64,000 bases of DNA, from positions 23,108 through 87,107 of the forward strand of contig JABJGH010000005.1 of the NCBI GenBank assembly GCA_018662365.1, in the 5' to 3' direction. Below are positions 8,376 through 16,164 of the stretch, piece by piece; the stretch's first letter is position 1, and each line of letters starts with the position of its first letter. The notes under the pieces are model-generated. The model did no database searches. It worked only from the letters and a program-made list of their open reading frames with translations, and was not told where the DNA came from. The translations under genes and the position numbers were made by a program. The DNA is from Chloroflexota bacterium. Its GTDB lineage: Bacteria; Chloroflexota; Anaerolineae; Anaerolineales; UBA11579.

Positions 8376-10271
8376 GTGAGAGTGATTGGTACAGCAGGAC
8401 ATGTGGATCATGGAAAATCAACGCTAATTCAGGCACTTACCGGCACACATCCTGATCGGCTTATAGAAGAACAAAAACGCGAGATGACGATCGAGCTCGG
8501 TTTTGCTTGGTGGCAACTGCCAAATGGGGAGGAAGTTGGCGTGGTTGATGTCCCCGGGCACCGAGATTTTATTGAAAACATGTTGGCTGGAATCGGGGGA
8601 ATTGATGCTGTGGTTTTTGTAGTGGCAGCCGATGAAGGAGTCATGCCGCAAACTCGTGAACATTTGGCAATTCTAGATATCCTACAAATTAAAGCCGGTG
8701 TGGTTGCACTTACAAAAATCGATTTGATTGAAGATTCTGATTGGTTAGACCTTATAGAATTGGAATTGCGTGAAACACTATCTGGAACTGTTTTGGAAAA
8801 TTCTGATATTGTCCGGGTTTCTGCGAAAACCGGGATGGGTATGGATGTATTACAGGATTCTATTTCCTCCTTGCTGGCTAATCGCCCAAAGCGACAAGAT
8901 ATTGGAAGACCTAGATTGTCGATTGATCGAGTTTTTACCATGGCTGGTTTTGGCACGGTTGTCACTGGCACATTGATCGACGGCTCATTTAGGATTGGGG
9001 ACGAAGTGGAAGTATTGCCAACCGGATTAAAAGGGAGGGTAAGGGGGTTGCAGAATCATAAACAGCAAGGCGAGGTGTCCAATCCTGGGTCTCGTTCTGC
9101 AGTCAATATTTCAGGCCTAAATGTCGATCAAATTGATCGGGGACATGTTTTGACGCATGATGGAACCCTGAAGCCCAGTCGTCGAATAGATGTGCATTTT
9201 CGATTATTGCCTGATGCAAGCCATCCCATCAAACATAATCAAGAAGTTAAATTATTTATTGGGGCCACAGAGGTTCAAGCCCGATTGCGATTGCTGGGCC
9301 AACAACAATTGAAGCCTGGGGAAGAGGCATGGTTGCAATTAGAGCCCTCCGATCCAGTTGTGGCTGTACGTGGGGATCGCTATATTCTAAGACGCCCATC
9401 GCCAGGGGAAACATTAGGGGGCGGGAAAGTTTTAGATCCACACCCGGGTAAAAGACATAAAAGGTTTGCACAACCTGTTCTTGATCGGTTAGAAGCCCTG
9501 CAAGTCGGCAAGCCAGATGAAGTTTTATTACAGGCCTTGATAAGAATTGGGGTAGGTCCATATCACCAAGTGATTGCTCAATCTAATCTGGAAAAAACAG
9601 ATGCAATTTCCGCGTTTAATCTGTTAAATGAAAATGGTCAGGCGATTGTCCTGGAAGAAAAGGGAGAACTCAAAGATAAAAGTCTGGTGACCAGCCAGGT
9701 TTTTTGGGACGGTTTTGAGAAAAATGTGATGACTGAGGTAGGTAAATTTCATCAAACAAATCCTCTCAGACTTGGGATGCCCCGTGAAGAAATAAAAAGC
9801 AAATTGAAACTCGACACCCTCATTTTCAACGCTATGTTCGCAAGGATGATCTTGCGAAAAAAATTGGCAGAAAAGGGACCTTTAGTATATGTTCCCGAAC
9901 ACAAAGTTGAATTTACAAGTATTCAAAAGAAACAGGTGGATGAATTATTAGTAATATTTGAGAAAGCTCCCTTTTCACCCCCGACAATCAAGAAATGCAT
10001 TGAGCAGGTGGGTGAGGACGTTTATCTTGCGATGGTCGATCTGGAAATATTGCTCCAGCTTTCGGGGGAAATTGTATTAAGAACTTCGGATTATCAAGAA
10101 GCAATTAAGGATGTGACAGAATTAATCAGCAAGAATGGCTCGATGACACTTGGGCAGGCTCGTGACCATTGGGGAACTACCCGCCGTTACGTGCAAGCCA
10201 TTTTGGAATTTATGGATTCGCAAAATATTACTCGCAGAGACGGGGATGCAAGGGTGCTGCGGAAAAAGTAG
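8376..10271 (+). CDS. selB: Selenocysteine-specific translation elongation factor
   Basis: 631 residues, the usual SelB length. The GTPase domain shows G1 (GHVDHGKS, residues 8-15), G3 (DVPGH, 58-62) and G4 (TKID, 113-116). EF-Tu-like beta-barrel domains follow, including VFTMAGFGTVVTGT near 187-200, and then the C-terminal region of winged helices (about 380-631) that binds the SECIS hairpin. SelB delivers Sec-tRNA(Sec) to in-frame UGA codons. The start is GTG with AAGGAT about 6 bp upstream. No selA, selC or selD is in the window and no in-frame UGA gene was noticed, so the rest of the pathway must be elsewhere. Confidence 0.95.
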   Translation: MRVIGTAGHVDHGKSTLIQALTGTHPDRLIEEQKREMTIELGFAWWQLPNGEEVGVVDVPGHRDFIENMLAGIGGIDAVVFVVAADEGVMPQTREHLAILDILQIKAGVVALTKIDLIEDSDWLDLIELELRETLSGTVLENSDIVRVSAKTGMGMDVLQDSISSLLANRPKRQDIGRPRLSIDRVFTMAGFGTVVTGTLIDGSFRIGDEVEVLPTGLKGRVRGLQNHKQQGEVSNPGSRSAVNISGLNVDQIDRGHVLTHDGTLKPSRRIDVHFRLLPDASHPIKHNQEVKLFIGATEVQARLRLLGQQQLKPGEEAWLQLEPSDPVVAVRGDRYILRRPSPGETLGGGKVLDPHPGKRHKRFAQPVLDRLEALQVGKPDEVLLQALIRIGVGPYHQVIAQSNLEKTDAISAFNLLNENGQAIVLEEKGELKDKSLVTSQVFWDGFEKNVMTEVGKFHQTNPLRLGMPREEIKSKLKLDTLIFNAMFARMILRKKLAEKGPLVYVPEHKVEFTSIQKKQVDELLVIFEKAPFSPPTIKKCIEQVGEDVYLAMVDLEILLQLSGEIVLRTSDYQEAIKDVTELISKNGSMTLGQARDHWGTTRRYVQAILEFMDSQNITRRDGDARVLRKK

Positions 10272-10276
10272 TTCGA

Positions 10277-10432
10277 TTAAATATCTTTTTCCCCTTCTAT
10301 CAATTTTTCTAATTCCTCCTCCAATTCTTCTATTTTGATGAGCATGGAGGGAGAAATGGAATGTTTTGGCAGTTGGTTCTTTAGGGTTTTTATTTTTTGT
10401 TTTAGTTCTTCAATTTTACGTTCTTGTTTCAT
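10277..10432 (-). CDS. 51-residue coiled-coil protein
   Basis: A short gene encoding 51 residues. Two highly charged helices (an ERKIEELKQKIK stretch and a KIEELEEELEKL stretch) flank a short Pro/Ser-containing turn, so it should form a helical hairpin or a dimeric coiled coil. The ATG lies 2 bp after the stop of the VanZ-like gene, with CAGGAAG as ribosome site inside that gene's end, so it is probably translated by coupling. Regular coding pattern, coupling and a clean stop support it as real. Size and style recall SlyX-like proteins but I do not claim homology. Confidence 0.65.
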   Translation of the reverse strand: MKQERKIEELKQKIKTLKNQLPKHSISPSMLIKIEELEEELEKLIEGEKDI

Positions 10433-10434
10433 TA

Positions 10435-11058
10435 TTAATCTTCCTGTTTTGTTCTGGCATCATTAACAACATCAAATAGGTATTGATAAACTCCTGTTTT
10501 TAAACTTCTCCATTTCTTGCTTAGGGCAAAATATCCCCAAACAAATAATCTAAAGAGGATGTAACCGATTAGAACCCCGAACGCGTTAAAAATCACATCA
10601 TTGATGTCGATCACTCTATATGGAAATCCAAGCAAGAGAGAGATCACTAACTGAGTGATTTCAATAAATAGACCAATAAATAAGGAAATCCACAGGAAAA
10701 ATTTCTTTTTCGATCTAATAAGGAAATAGATTCCAAATCCAAAGGGAATTGTGAGATAAACATTGGCAATACTTCCAAATAGACAATGTCTTAGAATTCT
10801 ACATTCATCAAAATTTAAGGGGAGCAAATTCAAATTTCTGGGGGAATAAGGAAATTCAATAGTGGGTAGACTTGAATATAGAGGGATTGGAAATAATGTC
10901 ACTCGAAGCACAAATAATATATAGAGACCAAATGCGAATAAGATCAAAAGAAAGGCCTTTTCCTGCTTTTTGCGCCAAAAAAGGAAAATAATTCCAATTA
11001 GAATGAGTAAACCAAGCGGGAAGATATTAATAGCGTTGTTATCGAAATATAAGTACAT
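10435..11058 (-). CDS. VanZ-like membrane protein
   Basis: 207 residues with five or six hydrophobic helices. The VanZ signature is visible near the C-terminal third: an EITQ motif in a membrane helix (about residue 132), then YRVIDINDVIFNAFGVLIGY. VanZ-domain proteins are membrane proteins of poorly known function; the founding member confers low-level teicoplanin resistance. There is no resistance cluster here, so an envelope role is the most that can be said. It is coupled to the 51-residue coiled-coil gene downstream and lies 21 bp after an amidohydrolase gene on the same strand. Confidence 0.85.
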   Translation of the reverse strand: MYLYFDNNAINIFPLGLLILIGIIFLFWRKKQEKAFLLILFAFGLYILFVLRVTLFPIPLYSSLPTIEFPYSPRNLNLLPLNFDECRILRHCLFGSIANVYLTIPFGFGIYFLIRSKKKFFLWISLFIGLFIEITQLVISLLLGFPYRVIDINDVIFNAFGVLIGYILFRLFVWGYFALSKKWRSLKTGVYQYLFDVVNDARTKQED

Positions 11059-11079
11059 AGTATTTATATAGAAAAAGCA

Positions 11080-12684
11080 TTAATTAAATTGTCCCCAAAC
11101 CCAATCTCCCCCCACCATTGTAGCCTGAGGTTTAATCTCTCGTAATTGTGTTGGATCGCATGTATAGGGGTCATCATTAAGAACGATTAGGTCTGCTAAA
11201 TAGCCCGATCCAAGTTTCCCCAAGTGGCTTTCCATCTCTGCGGCAAATGCCGGTCTAGTAGTATAGCCAGCGATGGCATCTTCTACACTTAAACGTTCAT
11301 TGGACTGCCAGCCATCTAGGTTTGGGTAACCATCTGGGCGTTGGCGGGTCACCGCAGCATGAATGCCCCAAAATGGGTTTGGAGAGTCTACCGGGGCATC
11401 TGATCCGAATGCTAATCTTGCTCCTTTCTTTTTCAGGGTTTGCCAAGCATAGCTATTCTGAGCACGCTCCCCCCAATATTTGTCTGCCATGTCCATATCG
11501 GCCGTAGCATGGATCGGTTGCATAGAAGCGATAATATCCAAATTGCTAAATTTATCAAAATCATCCGGGTGAAGAAGTTGTACATGCTCAATTCTGTGCC
11601 GAAGATGGGGCAAATGGTTTGCCTTTTCATATTTGCGTAGTTGATCAAATCCCTTAAGCATTTCATGATTAGCCTGATCGCCAATCGCATGCACGGTCAT
11701 ACTTAATCCGCTATTTGCGGCCATGCTCGCTTTTTCAAAAAACTCTTCCCCATCTAAGAAGAGCATGCCTACGTTTTCTTTATCCAGCTCATACCCCTCT
11801 AGCATTGCCGCGGTTTGTGGACCTAAAGCCCCGTCTGCGAAAACCTTGATTCCCCCAATTCTCAAAAGATCATCCCCAAACCCAGTTCTTATTCCAGACT
11901 CGATAATCGGTTCTAGTTGTTCAAGTGGCAGGGTTTTAGAAACACGAAGTTTTAAATCGCCAGATTTATGCAATTCTTGTAAAGCTTTGAAACAAGAGAT
12001 CCGATCAAAATCATGGATCCCAGTCAGCCCATATTGCCACAATTGCTTTTGAGCTACTTTCATCGCCTCCATATCATCATGAAGGCTAGGTTTCGGTACA
12101 AATTTGGAAACCAGATGTTCAGAAGTTTCAAAAAGCATGCCATCTGGCTCCCCATTTTCTTTTCGCCCAATTCTGCCATTTTTCGGGTCGGGGGTTGCGA
12201 CTGTAATTCCGGCTGTTTTCAAAGCTACCGTGTTGCACCATGCAGAATGTAATGACGCTGAGGTGAGTAAAACAGGATTGTTTGGGGCAACCTCGTCCAG
12301 ATCAGAAGCGGTGGGAAAACCCTCCGCCCAGTTATTTTGGTTAAAACCATGACCCAGCACCCATTTTCCCGGTGGAGAATTTTTTGCTCGTTCGGCAACC
12401 CTCCGTAGGGTTTCTGCCTTGCTTGCCTCGAAGATATCTATTTTGCTCAGGCTGTGGGCATAATACCGGAAATGAATATGCGCGTCGGTGAGCCCAGGGA
12501 GGATTACGGCCCCTTGCATATCTTGAATTTTGGCTCGATGGCTAAAACTATCCAAGATTTCGGTATCGGAACCTATTGCCAAGATTCTTCCTGCAAGTGG
12601 GGCGTGGTCATCGATCACCAACGCGGTCGCGGTCGGAGTTTTACGGTCCTGGGTATATATTTTTGCATTATGGAGGATCTGCAT
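11080..12684 (-). CDS. YtcJ-like amidohydrolase
   Basis: 534 residues from the ATG at 12684; a TTG one codon upstream is a less likely start, and AGGAG precedes both. Amidohydrolase-superfamily metal-dependent hydrolase of the YtcJ group. GLTDAHIHF near residue 65 supplies the HxH metal ligands, followed by GLTGIHDFD near 205, HAIGDQAN near 327 and a C-terminal GSDAPVDS (Asp ligand, about 440). The family has broad and mostly unassigned specificity toward N-acyl or formamide-type substrates. No signal peptide, so cytoplasmic. It heads a minus-strand group with the VanZ-like gene. Confidence 0.9.
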   Translation of the reverse strand: MQILHNAKIYTQDRKTPTATALVIDDHAPLAGRILAIGSDTEILDSFSHRAKIQDMQGAVILPGLTDAHIHFRYYAHSLSKIDIFEASKAETLRRVAERAKNSPPGKWVLGHGFNQNNWAEGFPTASDLDEVAPNNPVLLTSASLHSAWCNTVALKTAGITVATPDPKNGRIGRKENGEPDGMLFETSEHLVSKFVPKPSLHDDMEAMKVAQKQLWQYGLTGIHDFDRISCFKALQELHKSGDLKLRVSKTLPLEQLEPIIESGIRTGFGDDLLRIGGIKVFADGALGPQTAAMLEGYELDKENVGMLFLDGEEFFEKASMAANSGLSMTVHAIGDQANHEMLKGFDQLRKYEKANHLPHLRHRIEHVQLLHPDDFDKFSNLDIIASMQPIHATADMDMADKYWGERAQNSYAWQTLKKKGARLAFGSDAPVDSPNPFWGIHAAVTRQRPDGYPNLDGWQSNERLSVEDAIAGYTTRPAFAAEMESHLGKLGSGYLADLIVLNDDPYTCDPTQLREIKPQATMVGGDWVWGQFN

Positions 12685-12796
12685 CAATGCTCCTAATTCT
12701 TACGAAAATGGACGACCGCTGGCCGTCCAATCTTATCAATGAGTCTACTTAATGGTCGGAATTTTTATTGCTATTATCGGTTTTATTTCCAAATGA

Positions 12797-13666
12797 TCAA
12801 TCTTCTGATCCGATCATTTTATCGATCAAGGTGTTCAGCTCTTCATCAGAATAATAGCGCACTGTAATCGTGCCGCCTTTGGCCCCATGAGATACTCTAA
12901 CTTCAGTTTGAAGTTCCTCTCGCAATCGTTCTTGGATGGCCAATATTTCTGGCGTCACTGGCGGTCGGAGTTTCTTGGCTTTCACCTTTTCACCCTTATA
13001 CCCGCGCGCCCTTTCTTCTGTTTGTCTAACGTTTAATCCCTCTCTTAGGATCGCTTCCAAGATTGCTTGCTGAGCTTGGGCACTCAAACCATGCACCGCC
13101 CGGCCATGTCCTTCACTGATTTTACGGTCAGCGATAGCCTGTTTGACAGCCGCAGAAAGGTCTAATAATCGTAAAGTGTTTGTGATCGCCACCCGACTCT
13201 TCCCCACCCGTTGGGCAACTTCTTCTTGAGTTAATTGATATTCTTTCTGTAATCTTTGATAGGCTTCTGCAGATTCTAAGGGGCTGAGGTCCGCGCGCTG
13301 CACATTTTCGATCAATGCCAATTCGAGCAGTTCTCGATTATTGGCATCCCGAATAATGACCGGCACTTTCTTTAAGCCTGCTTTTTTAGAAGCCTGCAGC
13401 CTTCGTTCCCCCGCAATTAATATATATTCTTCGGGTTGTGACCCTTTGGTGACCACCAGGGGTTGAATAATGCCATGTTCTAGGATCGACGCGGCCAGTT
13501 CACCTAATTCTTCAGGGTTAAAAGTAGTTCGGGGTTGCTCAGGGTTGGGCACGATCGACCCAATCGCCACCTGGTTTACGTCGCCTATTTCTAGCGCAGA
13601 TTCTTCGGGGATGGAGGGGATCAGAGCATCTAAACCTTTGCCTAATCCTGATTTTCTTGCAGACAT
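12797..13666 (-). CDS. parB: Chromosome-partitioning protein ParB
   Basis: 289 residues. The ParB/Srx CTPase domain begins near residue 30 and carries GERRLQAS (about 87-94), part of the CTP-binding site. The central helix-turn-helix (TQEEVAQRVGKSRVAITNTLRLL) binds parS, and the C-terminal ~50 residues form the dimerisation domain. N-terminal SARKSGLGKGLDALIP is the ParA-stimulating peptide typical of chromosomal Spo0J/ParB. It follows parA with a 10-bp gap containing AAAGGAG. I saw no consensus 16-bp parS palindrome in the window. Confidence 0.96.
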   Translation of the reverse strand: MSARKSGLGKGLDALIPSIPEESALEIGDVNQVAIGSIVPNPEQPRTTFNPEELGELAASILEHGIIQPLVVTKGSQPEEYILIAGERRLQASKKAGLKKVPVIIRDANNRELLELALIENVQRADLSPLESAEAYQRLQKEYQLTQEEVAQRVGKSRVAITNTLRLLDLSAAVKQAIADRKISEGHGRAVHGLSAQAQQAILEAILREGLNVRQTEERARGYKGEKVKAKKLRPPVTPEILAIQERLREELQTEVRVSHGAKGGTITVRYYSDEELNTLIDKMIGSED

Positions 13667-13676
13667 AGAGGCTCCT

Positions 13677-14459
13677 TTATACCGCCAGCTTTACGCCGTC
13701 TTTTTTGAGCAGCTCGCGGGCAAGTTGATCATAGGCCACCGCCCCGGGGGAGCTGGGATGATAGGAAAGGATCGGAAGTCCATAAGAGGGGGCTTCTGCC
13801 AGACGCACACTGCGAGGAATCACCGTTTCCATCGCCTCGTTGGGGAAATGTTTACGGATCTCGTCGACCACATCTTTAGCAAGATTTGTGCGGCTGTCGT
13901 ACATCGTCAGGATCACCCCACGAATCGTCAGTTTCGGGAATACCGCTTGGCGCACCCGTTCGATCGTGCTGACCAATTGGCTGATTCCTTCGAGGGCCAA
14001 ATACTCGCATTGCACCGGGATCAGTAAGCCATCCTGAGCGGCAACCATTCCGTTGATCGTCAATAGCCCCAAAGAGGGCGGGCAGTCGATCAAAATATAA
14101 TCGTAGCGATCCTGCACCGCTTGCAGAGCATTTTTCAATCGTCCCTCGCGCGCAAGCACTTCGATCAGTTCCACCTCCGCACCAGCTAGATCGGGGGAGG
14201 AGGGCAGCAGTGAAATTTTCAGGCGGGGATTATGCATCACCGCCGAACTCACGCTTTCGCCATTGATGATCGTTTGATAGGTGCCGGATTTAACCGTGTT
14301 CTTATCGATGCCCAAACAGGACGTCGTGTTCGCCTGGGGGTCAATGTCCACCAGGAGCACGCGTTGGCCATAATAGGCCAGATATGCCCCTAAATTGATC
14401 GTGGTCGTCGTTTTACCGACGCCACCTTTTTGATTTAATATTGTGTAAATTCGAGCCAA
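13677..14459 (-). CDS. parA: Chromosome-partitioning ATPase ParA/Soj
   Basis: 260 residues. Deviant Walker A KGGVGKTTT at 10-18 with the signature lysine, Walker A' LVDIDPQAN near 35-43 and Walker B ILIDCPPSLG near 120. ParA dimerises on ATP, binds DNA non-specifically and segregates ParB-parS complexes. The start is TTG: there is no nearby ATG, the sequence after it (ARIYTILNQKGG) is the usual ParA N-terminus, and GAGGT lies about 8 bp upstream inside the kinase gene. Only 1 bp separates it from the upstream kinase stop, so translation is coupled. The coding sequence is visibly richer in G and C than most neighbours. Confidence 0.96.
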   Translation of the reverse strand: MARIYTILNQKGGVGKTTTTINLGAYLAYYGQRVLLVDIDPQANTTSCLGIDKNTVKSGTYQTIINGESVSSAVMHNPRLKISLLPSSPDLAGAEVELIEVLAREGRLKNALQAVQDRYDYILIDCPPSLGLLTINGMVAAQDGLLIPVQCEYLALEGISQLVSTIERVRQAVFPKLTIRGVILTMYDSRTNLAKDVVDEIRKHFPNEAMETVIPRSVRLAEAPSYGLPILSYHPSSPGAVAYDQLARELLKKDGVKLAV

Positions 14460-14460
14460 T

Positions 14461-15315
14461 TTATTCTACCTCGATGATGAGATTGGAGATGTCTTTTTTA
14501 GATGGCGCCCCTGCCAAACCCGGTCTGGTGATCGAGTCGGCGGCAACCTGATTAGCAAATTGTACCGCTTCCCTGGCATCTTGTGTTTGGCAGTATCGCA
14601 CAAAAAAGGCAGTCGCAAAAATGTCCCCTGCCCCCGTGGTATCTACGCTTTTTGTCTCAGGCGCATCCACCAAAATCTCGTCACCGTCCTGGTAGAGCAT
14701 CGCCCCGTTCTCCCCTAAGGTAACCACCAAAATGGGGGCAGCCTCGGCCAGATCTTTGATCACTTCTAGGTTGCAGCGCACATCTTCTTCACTGATCACC
14801 GCCGCAGTCACTTGCCTCAAAATATAGCGTGCCTCCGGCCATTCTGCGCAATCGACCTCGCCCTTGCTGCTCCACTGCCTCAGCCAACCTTGTGGGGTGA
14901 GCAGAATCTCAGCATCCGGGAAGTTGCGCGCGATCGCCGGATTGACTTCATGTAAAACCGGAGCAATATGCACGTAAGGGGCTTCCCGCCAAAGTTGCGG
15001 CACATGATAATAATCTAAAGAAGGGGCGATAGGTTGCACAGTTTGCACCCGCCCTTTAGCGGTTTCAAGGTTCTCAAATGTGGTCGTTTGGTCACTGCTG
15101 TCGTTAACCACCGTCAGATCAGGCAGGTCAAGCAGACTATGATCGACATCCTCCGCCCAGGCTGTCACCACCCCCACCCGTAACCCTAAGGCCTGAGCCG
15201 TCCGCGCGGAATATGCCGCAGTCCCCCCTAAAACAGGTCCCTGGGGCGTGATATCCTTGGTGAAATGCCCAATTATCAGCAGATCAATCGGCTCTAAGCC
15301 GGGAATCGTAAGCAT
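14461..15315 (-). CDS. PfkB-family carbohydrate/nucleoside kinase
   Basis: 284 residues of the ribokinase/PfkB fold. N-terminal LIIGHFTKDI and GGTAAYSA form the substrate-side motif; the PfkB signature 2, DTTGAGDIFATAF, is near residue 225 with the catalytic Asp of GAGD. It phosphorylates a sugar or nucleoside hydroxyl; the substrate cannot be read from sequence. It is coupled to parA (1-bp gap), an uncommon partner for a sugar kinase. The start ATG has no Shine-Dalgarno sequence, but an extended -10 (TGG-TATAAT) ends 6 bp before it, which predicts a leaderless operon mRNA. Composition is GC-rich, like parA. Confidence 0.9.
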   Translation of the reverse strand: MLTIPGLEPIDLLIIGHFTKDITPQGPVLGGTAAYSARTAQALGLRVGVVTAWAEDVDHSLLDLPDLTVVNDSSDQTTTFENLETAKGRVQTVQPIAPSLDYYHVPQLWREAPYVHIAPVLHEVNPAIARNFPDAEILLTPQGWLRQWSSKGEVDCAEWPEARYILRQVTAAVISEEDVRCNLEVIKDLAEAAPILVVTLGENGAMLYQDGDEILVDAPETKSVDTTGAGDIFATAFFVRYCQTQDAREAVQFANQVAADSITRPGLAGAPSKKDISNLIIEVE

Positions 15316-15321
15316 GGGTCA

Positions 15322-15330
15322 ATTATACCA
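15322..15330 (-). promoter_or_regulatory. Extended -10 promoter of the pfkB-parA-parB operon, probably leaderless
   Basis: TGG-TATAAT on the minus strand, then TGACCC, then the ATG at 15315. A start site 7 bp after the hexamer would be the A of the ATG. No matching -35 at 17 bp, so the extended -10 would carry recognition. Confidence 0.55.
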
Positions 15331-15419
15331 AAGGGGATTATATAGAAAATGAGAGTGTCAACCAGTGCTTGGGAAGGAGACTGATAACTAGTTAATGAGC
15401 TTAATGTTTAATGAAATAT

Positions 15420-15449
15420 TTGACATTGCCTATCAAAAAAGGCTAAACT
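15420..15449 (+). promoter_or_regulatory. Promoter of the YdjM-like gene
   Basis: TTGACA, 18-bp spacer, TAAACT. The leader of about 30 bp contains a strong AAGGAGG before the ATG at 15484. Confidence 0.65.
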
Positions 15450-15483
15450 GTTACTGCGGTTTAACCAACTTAAGGAGGATAAT

Positions 15484-16164
15484 ATGCCACAAGCAGGAAT
15501 TCATGCATTATCAGGCACAATGGTTTCCAGGTTTGTACCAAAAAAAGAGTGGTTCATGCTAGGGATTGTATTTGGTACCATATTCCCAGACACAGACAAT
15601 CTAGCCGTGGCTGTAGCCACCGTTACCGGGGGAGCCACCGAAGGTTTACACCGTACATTCACACATAGTATTATCGTGATTGTCGGTTTAATACTTCTCT
15701 TCAATATTATTGGTAAAGCTGTCAAAAAACAAAAAATCAGTAATTTTGGCACGGGATTAGGCATTGGCATGATAATGCATATTCTTTTTGACTTGATTAT
15801 CTGGTTTAATGGCGTCGAGGTTCTTTGGCCATTTGGCGGCTGGGTGAATTTTTGGGAAAGCGCGAGCCCATCAAAATGGTGGATGGATCTGATGATGACC
15901 GCGGAATTTTTATTCTTTGGGTTATTCTTCTTCTGGCTATATCAAACAGCAAAAAAACATAACACCAACTCAGATTCACTCCCGAACTTGAAAATCCATA
16001 TTTATGTTCAAATGACCTTGTTCGTAATCTTCACAGTTTTAGTCTATGTAATGAAAAGCGGTTTCATGACTCCATATGGTGCCCTTTATTTGGTTTCCTT
16101 GGGGATAGCTTATTATTTTGTATTCAAAATGAAAGAAACCGTAGAAAGAATAACAAGTAGCTAA
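15484..16164 (+). CDS. YdjM-like inner-membrane metal-dependent hydrolase
   Basis: 226 residues of the YdjM/YfhO-like family annotated as membrane-bound metal-dependent hydrolases. Conserved N-terminal His in GIHALSG, an FPDTDN acidic cluster (about 37-42) and an HRTFTHS motif (about 57-63) would form the metal site; five or six hydrophobic helices surround it. Enzymatic activity in the family is not well established. AAGGAGG sets the start. Its TAA overlaps the next ATG by one base, so it is coupled to a membrane sensor-like protein, which suggests a joint role in envelope sensing. Confidence 0.85.
   Translation: MPQAGIHALSGTMVSRFVPKKEWFMLGIVFGTIFPDTDNLAVAVATVTGGATEGLHRTFTHSIIVIVGLILLFNIIGKAVKKQKISNFGTGLGIGMIMHILFDLIIWFNGVEVLWPFGGWVNFWESASPSKWWMDLMMTAEFLFFGLFFFWLYQTAKKHNTNSDSLPNLKIHIYVQMTLFVIFTVLVYVMKSGFMTPYGALYLVSLGIAYYFVFKMKETVERITSS

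Noticed and set aside
8429..8971. 180-residue open frame antisense to selB
   Set aside because: It lies wholly inside the SelB GTPase domain, has Ser/Thr/Pro-rich noise-like composition and no ribosome site; SelB itself is unambiguous.
8376..10271. A selenoprotein gene with in-frame TGA in the window
   Set aside because: All recognised enzymes end at normal stops and none belongs to a known selenoprotein family with a Cys or Sec position interrupted by TGA.
12688..12796. Possible parS site beside parB
   Set aside because: A 6-bp inverted repeat (TGGACG...CGTCCA) exists, but it does not match the conserved GTTTCACGTGAAAC-type parS.
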